Source: Deltaproteobacteria bacterium (GTDB lineage Bacteria > Desulfobacterota > DSM-4660 > Desulfatiglandales > B25-G16). From it: DNA of 7,117 bases. The stretch is from assembly GCA_020348625.1 (NCBI GenBank), contig CP070752.1, positions 1,257,686-1,264,802 of the forward strand. The letters are read 5' to 3'. The translations under genes were made by a program, and so were the position numbers. How positions within the stretch are numbered: position 1 is the stretch's first letter; every line of letters begins with the position of its first letter. Shown piece after piece: positions 1-5,577 of this stretch. The notes beneath the pieces were generated by a model that was not told the origin of the DNA, made no database searches, and worked only from the letters and a program-made list of their open reading frames with translations.

Positions 1-1373
1 CCTCTTTTGAGATCGAATACATGATTAAGGATTCAGGCACCGAGACCATCATATGCCTGGATACGAATTTCTGCTACGTCAAAGAGGTCTTTGCCAGCAC
101 AGGTCTCAAGCGGGCCATTGTAACCAACCTGGCTGATCTGGTACCCTTCTGGAAACGGTACCTGGGTATACTTTTCGACAAGATCCCCCATGGGAAGGTA
201 GACCGGGACAGCCGTGTCCATTGCTTCAAGAGTCTCCTCAAGCACGCCCCCTTGAAATCGGGGGTTGAAATAGACCCCTGGAAGGATCTCTCTTACATTC
301 TCTACACCGGGGGCACCACGGGCTTTCCCAAAGGTGTCCCGGGCAACCATATCGGCATGACGTCTTATGTCAATGATGTGACCGAAGATGTGGCAGGAGG
401 CCATCTCAAGGAAGGAGAGGACGTCTATATTGCCATAAACCCCCTCTTTCACATTATGGCGCTGGGCCTGTTCATGTCAGTGGGGCTTAACAAAGGTAAC
501 ATGACTGTGCTCATGCCGGTACCTGTGGTAGATGCCATACTTGAAACCATACAGCGGTATAGGGTCCGATGGCTTCTGGGCGTGCCCGCACTGTACCGAA
601 TGATTCTGGAAAACGATCGCTTTGATCAGTATGATCTAAGTTCTCTGACCTATTGCTACTGCGGTGGCGATGTCCTTCCCATCGAGGTCTTCAACCGCTG
701 GAAGGAGCAAGTTGGTGTGCCGATCTATCAGGTTTACGGATCCACGGAGGCCGGTCATGTTACCTACAGCCGGATCGATGGAAACCCCAGGGCCAACACC
801 ATAGGGCTTCCTCTCAAGAGCAGGGAATGCATCGTGGTTGACCCGGAAACCTTGAACAGAGTTCCGGCTGGAGAAAGCGGGGAACTGCTGGTCACCTCAT
901 CGTACACCGTGAAGGAGTACTGGGAAAAACCGGAGGAAACCACCTATTCCTATGTAGAGCTCGATGGGAAGGTCTACTACCGGATGAGCGATTTTGTCTT
1001 TCAAGAAGAAGACGGACAACTGGTTTACGTGGAGCGGTCGGCAGACATTATCAAACACAAGGCCTACAGGGTTTCAGCCTCAGAAGTTGAAGCGGTCCTT
1101 CAGGACCACCCAACGGTCATCGGCGCCTGTGTTATCGGAGTTCCCGATCCTAAGGTTGGAGAAAGGATCAAGGCCATAGTCGTGCTCAAGGAGGATGCAA
1201 GAGGCGTAGGTGGTAGTGAATTAATAAAGTGGTGCGGCGAACGGCTTGCGCCGTATAAGATCCCCCAATACATTGAATTCAGAGATATGCTTCCCAAATC
1301 GAAGGTAGGGAAATTGCTGCGTCGTGAGGTGCGGGACGAAGAGCGCCGGAGGATAGAAAAGGATAAGGTATAA
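1..1373 (+). CDS. AMP-forming acyl-CoA synthetase (fatty acid--CoA ligase family), 5'-truncated
   Basis: This is a member of the adenylate-forming (ANL) superfamily, which activates a carboxylic acid with ATP to an acyl-AMP and then transfers it to CoA. The frame is open to the window edge (first full codon at 3), and the residues before the ATG at 21 continue the family pattern, so the gene starts upstream and that ATG is internal. Counting from the ATG at 21, the visible core motifs are the P-loop YTGGTTGFPKG (about 95-105), PLFH (141-144), YGSTEAG (239-245), the ribose-binding Asp in YRMSDF (D324), the A8 region RSADIIKHKAYRVSASEVE (339-357), and the C-terminal LPKSKVGK with catalytic Lys431. 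Two motifs are altered: the usual TGD is MSD, and the A8 glycine is Ala348. The C-terminus looks complete. A medium- or long-chain fatty acid is a plausible substrate, but the sequence does not settle it. The secretion genes downstream are probably unrelated. Confidence 0.9.
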   Translation, partial: SFEIEYMIKDSGTETIICLDTNFCYVKEVFASTGLKRAIVTNLADLVPFWKRYLGILFDKIPHGKVDRDSRVHCFKSLLKHAPLKSGVEIDPWKDLSYILYTGGTTGFPKGVPGNHIGMTSYVNDVTEDVAGGHLKEGEDVYIAINPLFHIMALGLFMSVGLNKGNMTVLMPVPVVDAILETIQRYRVRWLLGVPALYRMILENDRFDQYDLSSLTYCYCGGDVLPIEVFNRWKEQVGVPIYQVYGSTEAGHVTYSRIDGNPRANTIGLPLKSRECIVVDPETLNRVPAGESGELLVTSSYTVKEYWEKPEETTYSYVELDGKVYYRMSDFVFQEEDGQLVYVERSADIIKHKAYRVSASEVEAVLQDHPTVIGACVIGVPDPKVGERIKAIVVLKEDARGVGGSELIKWCGERLAPYKIPQYIEFRDMLPKSKVGKLLRREVRDEERRRIEKDKV

Positions 1374-1530
1374 ACCCGGCATAAAAGGTATTTGCCTATC
1401 AAAGAGAAGTTCGACGACCAGAAATCAACTGTGCCTGCCTGAATGTATTCCCCCAGCATTGAACCGCCTTTTTGTCTAGTACTGCCTTCCAATAGATATG
1501 TCGATCCTTGATAGAATCGGTAAGACGGCT

Positions 1531-1632
1531 TTACACATATTCCAATCGATTACCGTAAGCGTTGTCTTCAGCTATTATATGCTCTAGCCTCGTAACTTCG
1601 CTGCCCCGAGGCCTATGGATGTCTTTTTTCAC
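1531..1632 (-). CDS. possible 33-residue small ORF or remnant of a decayed gene
   Basis: On the minus strand a GTG at 1632-1630 is preceded by AGGAG (1644-1640) at an ideal 7-nt spacing, and opens a 33-residue frame (MKKDIHRPRG... to ...NRLEYV) ending in TAA at 1533-1531. The frame is also open upstream to a TAA at 1779-1777, with an in-frame ATG at 1659-1657, and reopens after the stop to a TGA at 1401-1399. About 125 codons therefore contain a single internal stop. I do not recognise a family. Read through, the composition is charged and protein-like, which would fit a pseudogene. A chance open frame is equally possible, since the ribosome binding site is the only positive signal. Confidence 0.2.
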   Translation of the reverse strand: MKKDIHRPRGSEVTRLEHIIAEDNAYGNRLEYV

Positions 1633-1654
1633 GCGAATTCTCCTGACTAACGAG

Positions 1655-1742
1655 ACCATGAAATCGTTTCTCAAGAGACTGGCGGAAGGGCGCTGAAAAA
1701 ACAAGCCCGTGAGCCTTGGAACGAAAGAAAGGGTTTCATGGT
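1655..1742. repeat. 9-bp inverted repeat closing an imperfect long hairpin
   Basis: ACCATGAAA (1655-1663) is the exact reverse complement of TTTCATGGT (1734-1742), with 70 nt between the arms. Further inner pairing continues in register: TCGTT (1664-1668) with AACGA (1720-1724), TCAAG (1671-1675) with CTTGG (1715-1719, one G-U pair), and GGGC (1688-1691) with GCCC (1705-1708). On the minus strand the structure ends about 10 nt before the AGGAG of the small ORF, so it would sit in that ORF's leader. No target-site duplication flanks it. It could be a structured RNA, a small decayed element, or chance. Confidence 0.35.
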
Positions 1743-1780
1743 ATTCGCCTATTTCAATTAGGAATGTTTTGCGGGGTTAA

Positions 1781-1808
1781 GGCAATAATTGATTTCTCTT
1801 TTATTGCC
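1781..1808. repeat. short perfect hairpin, 8-bp stem
   Basis: GGCAATAA (1781-1788) pairs perfectly with TTATTGCC (1801-1808) across a 12-nt pyrimidine-rich loop. Neither side has a proper T-tract, so it is not a standard intrinsic terminator. It lies about 95 bp upstream of the promoter candidate for gspF. It may be an operator-like dyad or a transcript-end structure; no function can be assigned. Confidence 0.35.
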
Positions 1809-1902
1809 ATGCCTTCCCAATTGTATCAAGACTAATCCCTCAACCATACTACCCCAAGTCATCAGGCAGGGGCATTTGGAAATGCACTCCCGTTAACATC
1901 AG

Positions 1903-1931
1903 TTGACATAGAAAACAGGTATTGCTAACAT
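1903..1931 (+). promoter_or_regulatory. candidate sigma70-type promoter for the gsp operon
   Basis: A perfect -35 hexamer TTGACA (1903-1908) is separated by 17 bp from TAACAT (1926-1931), which matches four of six -10 positions including the key T-A----T pattern. Transcription would begin near 1938, giving a 5' leader of about 150 nt before gspF. It is the best promoter match I found upstream of gspF, and it faces the operon. Confidence 0.45.
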
Positions 1932-1946
1932 ACGCATAACCCAGCT

Positions 1947-2049
1947 ATGTTACCGAAATTTAAATTACATTGGCCGGTTTTGCGCGCAAGCACCGCGACT
2001 GGTCGCTCTGCTTCTTGCTGTGCTTTTCATCCTCTTTGCATGCACCTGA
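1947..2049 (+). pseudogene. possible remnant of a signal peptide or lipoprotein leader
   Basis: An ATG at 1947 begins MLPKFKLHWPVL, a basic N-terminal segment. In the neighbouring frame (codons from 1984) the sequence continues RLVALLLAVLFILFAC (1996-2043), then Thr and a TGA at 2047-2049. Joining the two frames by dropping one base near 1983 gives a textbook bacterial leader: a positive N-region, a 14-residue hydrophobic core and a lipobox-like LFAC. As it stands there is no in-frame start for the hydrophobic part and no mature domain. A frameshifted and truncated lipoprotein or membrane-anchor gene is one reading; a chance hydrophobic stretch is the other. Confidence 0.2.
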
Positions 2050-2088
2050 GAGATTTTCCCACTAACCTATTGGACATAATGGTTCATA

Positions 2089-3315
2089 ATGCCCGTTTAT
2101 GAATATAGAGCCTTGAATAGCTCAGGCAAGTCCTTAAAGGGTATCCTGGATGCTGATAGCGATATGGTAGCCCGGGAGAAGCTCAGGGCGTCGGGGATTT
2201 TTCCGATTGAGATCAAAGAGGCCCTCTCCAAGCCCAAAGGCCTCCCCTCCGAGCCCGGCTCAGTGGTCAGGTTGCTCAGGGGAGTCAGGCCGGCAGAGGT
2301 TTCTGCCATGACCAGACAACTTTCAACCTTGCTGGGGGCTGGAGTACCTCTTATTGGATCTCTTGAGTCACTTGTCGCCCAGATCACAAATCCGACCTTC
2401 AAGAGGATCATGGCGCAGGTCAAGGATTCGGTCAACGAGGGCAATAGCCTCGCTCTTTCGCTTTCCCAGCATCCCAAGGTGTTTCCGAGCATCTACGTGA
2501 ACATGGTACAATCCGGCGAAGCTTCGGGGTCGTTGGATGTGGTTATGGATCGTCTTGCGGACTTCGGCGAACATCAACAGGCGCTCAGAAGCCGGTTCAA
2601 GGCGGCCCTTGCGTACCCGATCTTCATGTCCATCGTGGCAGTCATTGTGCTCTTTGTGCTGGTGACCTTTATAGTGCCTAATATCACCAGCGTCTTTGCC
2701 GAAATGCGGCAGACCCTTCCTCTCCCAACAGTGGTGCTCATAGAGGTAAGCGACTTTTTGCTTTCCTTTTGGTGGGTTATTGTGCTCGCGCTTTTCTGCC
2801 TCATTCTCGTGCTCAGGCGTATCCGCAGGAGGCCGCGAGGCCGGTACCTTTGGGATAGGCTTAAGCTGCGCATACCTGTAGTTGGGCAGCTGAATCAGAA
2901 GATTGCCTTGGGCCGGTTTGCGCGCACATTGGGAAGCCTGCTGCAGAGCGGCGTTGCCCTGATCTCGGCGCTTCAGATTGTGAGCAGAATTGTCGATAAT
3001 GTTCTTATGCAAGAGGTCATCGAGAAGGCTGGAGACGAGATCCAGAAGGGTCAAAGCCTTGCAGGTTCGGTATCCAAGAGCCCCTGGTTCCCATCCATGG
3101 CGGTACAGATGATAGCGGTTGGCGAGCAGAGCGGAGACCTGGAGGGGATGCTGTACAAGATAGCTGAAAGCCAGGAAAGAGAGGTTGAAACACAAATCAC
3201 CGCCCTTACCTCGATGCTGGAACCGGTAATGATACTGGTGATGGGAGTCGTTGTCGGATTTATTGTCTTCTCGATAATACTGCCCATAATAGAGATGAGC
3301 CAGATGATACGGTAA
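2089..3315 (+). CDS. gspF: GspF, type II secretion inner-membrane platform protein
   Basis: GspF is the polytopic inner-membrane core of the type II secretion assembly platform. It contacts GspE, GspL and GspM and transmits ATPase motion to pseudopilus growth. The product is 408 aa, normal for the family. The N-terminal MPVYEYRALNSSGK is the standard GspF start. Two repeats of the T2SSF domain follow, roughly 72-195 and 275-397, each with the conserved LLGAGVPL / LLQSGVAL and GEASGSLD / GEQSGDLE signatures. Membrane segments are near 177-199, 222-243 and 378-400. An upstream in-frame TAA (2077) fixes the ORF limit and supports ATG 2089, although no good Shine-Dalgarno sequence precedes it. 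CATAATG occurs twice (2075-2081, 2085-2091), which puts an out-of-frame ATG 10 nt upstream. It could also be read as type IV pilus PilC, but the neighbours make GspF the clear choice. Confidence 0.96.
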   Translation: MPVYEYRALNSSGKSLKGILDADSDMVAREKLRASGIFPIEIKEALSKPKGLPSEPGSVVRLLRGVRPAEVSAMTRQLSTLLGAGVPLIGSLESLVAQITNPTFKRIMAQVKDSVNEGNSLALSLSQHPKVFPSIYVNMVQSGEASGSLDVVMDRLADFGEHQQALRSRFKAALAYPIFMSIVAVIVLFVLVTFIVPNITSVFAEMRQTLPLPTVVLIEVSDFLLSFWWVIVLALFCLILVLRRIRRRPRGRYLWDRLKLRIPVVGQLNQKIALGRFARTLGSLLQSGVALISALQIVSRIVDNVLMQEVIEKAGDEIQKGQSLAGSVSKSPWFPSMAVQMIAVGEQSGDLEGMLYKIAESQEREVETQITALTSMLEPVMILVMGVVVGFIVFSIILPIIEMSQMIR

Positions 3316-3483
3316 GAGCCCGGAAGAATGGAGTAATGGAGATATGGAGTAATGGGTGATGAGAAGAGAAGGTGGTTAAGACTAGAGAGACAGGGATGAT
3401 TGGATTGGTTTCATGATAGATGAGAAACAGGTGAAATATGGGGATATGCAGCGGCAAAAAGAACGCAAAGCGAGGATACGCCA
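3316..3483 (+). other. 168-bp gspF-gspG spacer with short direct repeats
   Basis: This purine-rich spacer holds no gene, no intrinsic terminator and no clear promoter. It begins with an array of related ATGGAG / TAATGG / GTGATG words, including an exact 12-bp direct repeat. It ends with CGAGGA at 3471-3476, which can serve as the ribosome binding site for the upstream gspG start at 3484. Confidence 0.5.
3328..3355 (+). repeat. 12-bp direct repeat, period 16
   Basis: ATGGAGTAATGG occurs at 3328-3339 and again at 3344-3355, followed by the degenerate GTGATGAG. The reverse strand reads as HHPLLHISITP, which resembles the His-Ser-Ile-Thr-Pro type low-complexity translations that I recall from intergenic repeat arrays in Desulfobacterota and other environmental genomes. 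It is probably a short remnant of such an array. Confidence 0.6.
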
Positions 3484-3939
3484 ATGAGGGGTATTAAGAT
3501 GAAAGGCAAATCTGACGATCGGGGGTTCACCCTCATAGAACTCATGGTGGTTATCATTATCTTGGGCATCTTGGTTGGGTACGTGGGTGTTCGCATTATG
3601 GGGAAACCGGAGGAGGCACGGCGGACCAAGGCACGGGTTCAGATGGAAACCTTAGAGACCGCGCTCAAGCTCTATAAGCTTGACAACGGTGTGTATCCCA
3701 CCACCGAGCAAGGTTTACAGGCCCTCGTGAATCCCCCTGAGGTTGGCCGGCTTCCGGGAAAGTGGAGAGAGGGGGGGTATCTGGAAAAGGGGAAGGTTCC
3801 GAAGGACCCGTGGGGAAACGAATATGTCTACCTGTGTCCGGGTATTCACGACGACTTTGATCTCATTTCTTACGGTGGTGACGGAGAGCCGGGCGGTGAA
3901 GACAGGGATGAAGATATCAACAACTGGGAGCTGGAGTAG
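3484..3939 (+). CDS. gspG: GspG, major pseudopilin of type II secretion
   Basis: GspG polymerises into the periplasmic pseudopilus that pushes substrates through the secretin. The 151-aa precursor has a short basic leader, a prepilin peptidase site RG|FTLIEL (cleavage after Gly14, methylatable Phe, Glu at +5) and a hydrophobic helix to about residue 38. The usual globular domain follows, with YPTTEQGLQAL (71-81), KDPWGNEY (107-114) and the calcium-loop region YGGDGEPGGED...DINNW (130-148). Length and C-terminus match the family. Two starts are possible: ATG 3484 with GAGG 8 nt upstream, and ATG 3499 with AGGGG at 7 nt, which gives a compact 9-residue leader MKGKSDDRG. The second is at least as likely. 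The gene's end overlaps the start of gspH. The C-terminal acidic loop separates it from type IV pilin PilA. Confidence 0.95.
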   Translation: MRGIKMKGKSDDRGFTLIELMVVIIILGILVGYVGVRIMGKPEEARRTKARVQMETLETALKLYKLDNGVYPTTEQGLQALVNPPEVGRLPGKWREGGYLEKGKVPKDPWGNEYVYLCPGIHDDFDLISYGGDGEPGGEDRDEDINNWELE

Positions 3940-4450
3940 TAGGGGAGTTCAAGGGACGAAGGGATTTACCCTGATTGAACTGGCCGTGGTGATAGCCCTC
4001 CTCGGAGTGTTCCTTGGCCTCACGATACCTCGGTTTCAACACTACGTGGTAGCCGATGAACTCAAGGCCACCACGCGGAAGATCGTAGGTCTGGTGAGAG
4101 AAGTGAGAAACGAGGCCATACGTGAGCAGAGGGTGTACACTATTCACCTCGATATTGAATCGAATCGATGGTGGACAGAGCATGCCGACATGGAAGACGA
4201 AGAAATGATGGTGGCAAAAGAAAAGGCCTTTGCGCTTCCCGGTGGCGTCAGAATCCTGGATGTTTGGTGCCGCGGCGAGGGAAAACAGGCATATGGGGAT
4301 GTTGCTATTCACTTCAGCAAAAAGGGTTATGTTGACCAGACGCTCATCCACATTGGTAACGAAGCCGACAGGGAATTCACCGTGGAGCTGAGCCCGTTTC
4401 TCGGCGTAGTAAAGGTCCATGATAGGTATGTGGATATTGTGGCAATGTAG
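3908..4450 (+). CDS. gspH: GspH, minor pseudopilin
   Basis: GspH is the minor pseudopilin that connects the GspI-J-K tip to the GspG shaft. The processing site is KG|FTLIEL, with Glu at +5, followed by a hydrophobic helix (VVIALLGVFLGLTIP) and a globular domain with the GspH/FimT-type pattern (LKATTRKIVGLVREVRNEAI; then AIHFSKKGYVDQ). ATG 3908 is the closest upstream start; no ATG, GTG or TTG lies in frame between it and the cleavage site. It has GGTGA at 3895-3899, 8 nt before. This gives 180 aa with an unusually long 19-residue leader, and a 32-nt overlap with gspG that suggests translational coupling. The frame is open further upstream, but that part is the shadow of gspG. The family is poorly conserved outside the N-terminus, so identity rests on that helix and on gene order. 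Confidence 0.9.
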   Translation: MKISTTGSWSSRGVQGTKGFTLIELAVVIALLGVFLGLTIPRFQHYVVADELKATTRKIVGLVREVRNEAIREQRVYTIHLDIESNRWWTEHADMEDEEMMVAKEKAFALPGGVRILDVWCRGEGKQAYGDVAIHFSKKGYVDQTLIHIGNEADREFTVELSPFLGVVKVHDRYVDIVAM

Positions 4451-4469
4451 CCAAGGGAGTTTCCGAGCA

Positions 4470-4859
4470 GTGAAGAGGAACCAGGGTTTCACGTTACTCG
4501 AGGTGATGATTGCCATGGCCATCATCGCCATTGCCTTAGTTGCCGTTCTCGGTTCCCAGTCACAGAGCCTGAGTTTGGCTAGCGAGGGGAAATTCAAAAC
4601 GACGGCGGCACTGCTTGCTCAGGGTAAGATGGCCGAGATAGAGACGGAGAGCATGGAAACCCTGTCCTCCGATTCCGGCGATTTTGGAGAGGATTTTCCC
4701 AATTATCACTGGGAATACACGGTGGGCGATCTTTCGCTCGCAGGGGTGGAGGAGGCCCTTGATTTCCTGAAGCAGATCGACCTGGTGGTGTATTGGGGAA
4801 ATTCCGAAGAGTATCAGTACAGGATCAGGCTGTACAGGTTTGCACCCAACATCCAGTAG
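4470..4859 (+). CDS. gspI: GspI, minor pseudopilin
   Basis: GspI nucleates the pseudopilus tip with GspJ and GspK. GTG 4470 gives MKRNQG|FTLLEVMIAMAII, a 6-residue leader, correct Gly|Phe site, Glu at +5 and a hydrophobic helix, followed by the family signature ALLAQGKMAEIE. The product is 129 aa, close to the usual size of about 120-130. GGGAG (4455-4459) precedes the GTG by 10 nt. An in-frame ATG at 4419 would add 17 residues including a hydrophobic, Trp-rich stretch within gspH and has no good ribosome binding site, so I reject it. The gene starts 19 nt after the gspH stop, and its stop lies 4 nt before the gspJ ATG. Confidence 0.93.
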   Translation: MKRNQGFTLLEVMIAMAIIAIALVAVLGSQSQSLSLASEGKFKTTAALLAQGKMAEIETESMETLSSDSGDFGEDFPNYHWEYTVGDLSLAGVEEALDFLKQIDLVVYWGNSEEYQYRIRLYRFAPNIQ

Positions 4860-4863
4860 CTCT

Positions 4864-5577
4864 ATGAACTCAAAAAACCCAAAGAACCCAGCTAACTCAA
4901 GAGGCTTTACCCTCTTTGAACTGCTCGTGGCCATAGCCATTTTTGCCCTTGTGGTGAGCACGATCTACGCCTCGGCTACGGGAAGCTTTCGAGTTGTCGG
5001 CGAGACCGAGTCTCGGGCAGAGATATATCGGATGGCTCGGATTGCCATGGAAAGGATGCTCGAGGATCTGGAATCCGTGTATGTTCAAGGAATGTCGTCG
5101 GAAGAAAAACCGGTCGCTGACACGTTAGCAGTGACCTCCTTTGTGGGCGAGGACAAAGAGATAGACGGCAGGAGCGCAGACAGCCTTCGATTTACCTCGA
5201 GAGCACACGCTAACCTTGGCGGGCAGGAAAAGGACCCTGGAGCAGTTGAGATCGTCTATTATGTGAGGGAGAGCGAGGGAGGTGAAGGCCTTGTGCTGTA
5301 TCGGAGTGATAGACCCATATTCCAGGCGCCGTGGTCTTCCGAAGAGGACACCGGGGGACTGGTACTCTGTGAGAAACTACGCTCCGTTGATTTTACGTAT
5401 CACGGAAAAGAAGATGAAATCCAGGATGACTGGGATTCTGATGCACAAGAGCAAAAGGGTGCTTTACCGATAATGGTCACCCTGTCCCTTGAGTTCAACG
5501 GCGGCCCCGACACCGATGCGTCCTTGCGGTTCGTGACAAGGGCCGCATTGCCAGTACAAGAAGAGACGTCATGGTAG
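4864..5577 (+). CDS. gspJ: GspJ, minor pseudopilin
   Basis: GspJ is a tip pseudopilin that binds GspI and GspK. ATG 4864 gives the leader MNSKNPKNPANSRG, cleavage before FTLFELLVAIAIFALV (Glu at +5), and a large beta-rich C-terminal domain. At 237 aa the precursor is at the upper end for GspJ. The conserved first-helix region ESRAEIYRMARIAMERMLEDL follows the membrane helix. The start has no clear Shine-Dalgarno sequence but lies 4 nt after the gspI stop, so coupling by re-initiation is likely. An upstream in-frame TTG (4840) is less plausible. The leader is made of four 9-bp repeat units, described separately. The 3' end overlaps gspK by 7 nt. Confidence 0.93.
   Translation: MNSKNPKNPANSRGFTLFELLVAIAIFALVVSTIYASATGSFRVVGETESRAEIYRMARIAMERMLEDLESVYVQGMSSEEKPVADTLAVTSFVGEDKEIDGRSADSLRFTSRAHANLGGQEKDPGAVEIVYYVRESEGGEGLVLYRSDRPIFQAPWSSEEDTGGLVLCEKLRSVDFTYHGKEDEIQDDWDSDAQEQKGALPIMVTLSLEFNGGPDTDASLRFVTRAALPVQEETSW
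4867..4902 (+). repeat. four tandem 9-bp units encoding the GspJ leader peptide
   Basis: The units AACTCAAAA, AACCCAAAG, AACCCAGCT and AACTCAAGA follow each other exactly, encoding Asn-Ser-Lys, Asn-Pro-Lys, Asn-Pro-Ala and Asn-Ser-Arg. Together with the initiator Met and the cleavage-site Gly they make up the whole prepilin leader. The unit resembles AAC-CCA-type tandem repeats translating as Asn-Pro-Thr / Asn-Ser-Thr runs that I recall from Desulfobacterota genomes. Confidence 0.7.

Larger units (their letters stand above)
1374..2088. other. 715-bp intergenic region without a convincing gene
   Basis: Between the ligase stop and the gspF start no reading frame of normal gene size is visible on either strand. 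The stretch holds an imperfect long hairpin (1655-1742), a short hairpin (1781-1808), a small minus-strand frame (1531-1632), a hydrophobic leader-like fragment (1947-2049) and a promoter candidate (1903-1931), each described separately. A weak stem (GCCTCG 1587-1592 with CGAGGC 1607-1612) is followed by T6 only at 1624-1629, too far away for a normal intrinsic terminator, so termination of the ligase transcript is unresolved. The length and the broken frames suggest a site where genes have decayed or been rearranged. Confidence 0.6.

Noticed and set aside
33..452. 139-codon minus-strand frame within the acyl-CoA synthetase
   Set aside because: It overlaps the conserved P-loop region of the ligase on the other strand and has no domain signal of its own.
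1585..1629. Stem with T6 tract as a terminator for the acyl-CoA synthetase
   Set aside because: The stem is only 6-8 bp with a bulge and a 14-nt loop, and the T-tract begins 8 or more nt after it. It is also about 210 bp past the stop codon.
2368..3195. 275-codon open frame on the minus strand inside gspF
   Set aside because: It is fully antisense to a well-conserved GspF. Its translation has no recognisable domain and a His/Lys-rich composition typical of a shadow frame.
3743..3907. N-terminal extension of the gspH frame to 3743
   Set aside because: This part is an out-of-frame reading of gspG coding sequence. The prepilin site lies far downstream, and ATG 3908 is the nearest start.
4419..4469. 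ATG 4419 as the gspI start
   Set aside because: It would give a 23-residue leader with a hydrophobic Trp-containing segment inside gspH. GTG 4470 with GGGAG gives a normal 6-residue leader.
4840..4863. TTG 4840 as the gspJ start
   Set aside because: The codon is weak, has no suitably spaced ribosome binding site and lies within gspI. ATG 4864 just after the gspI stop is simpler.
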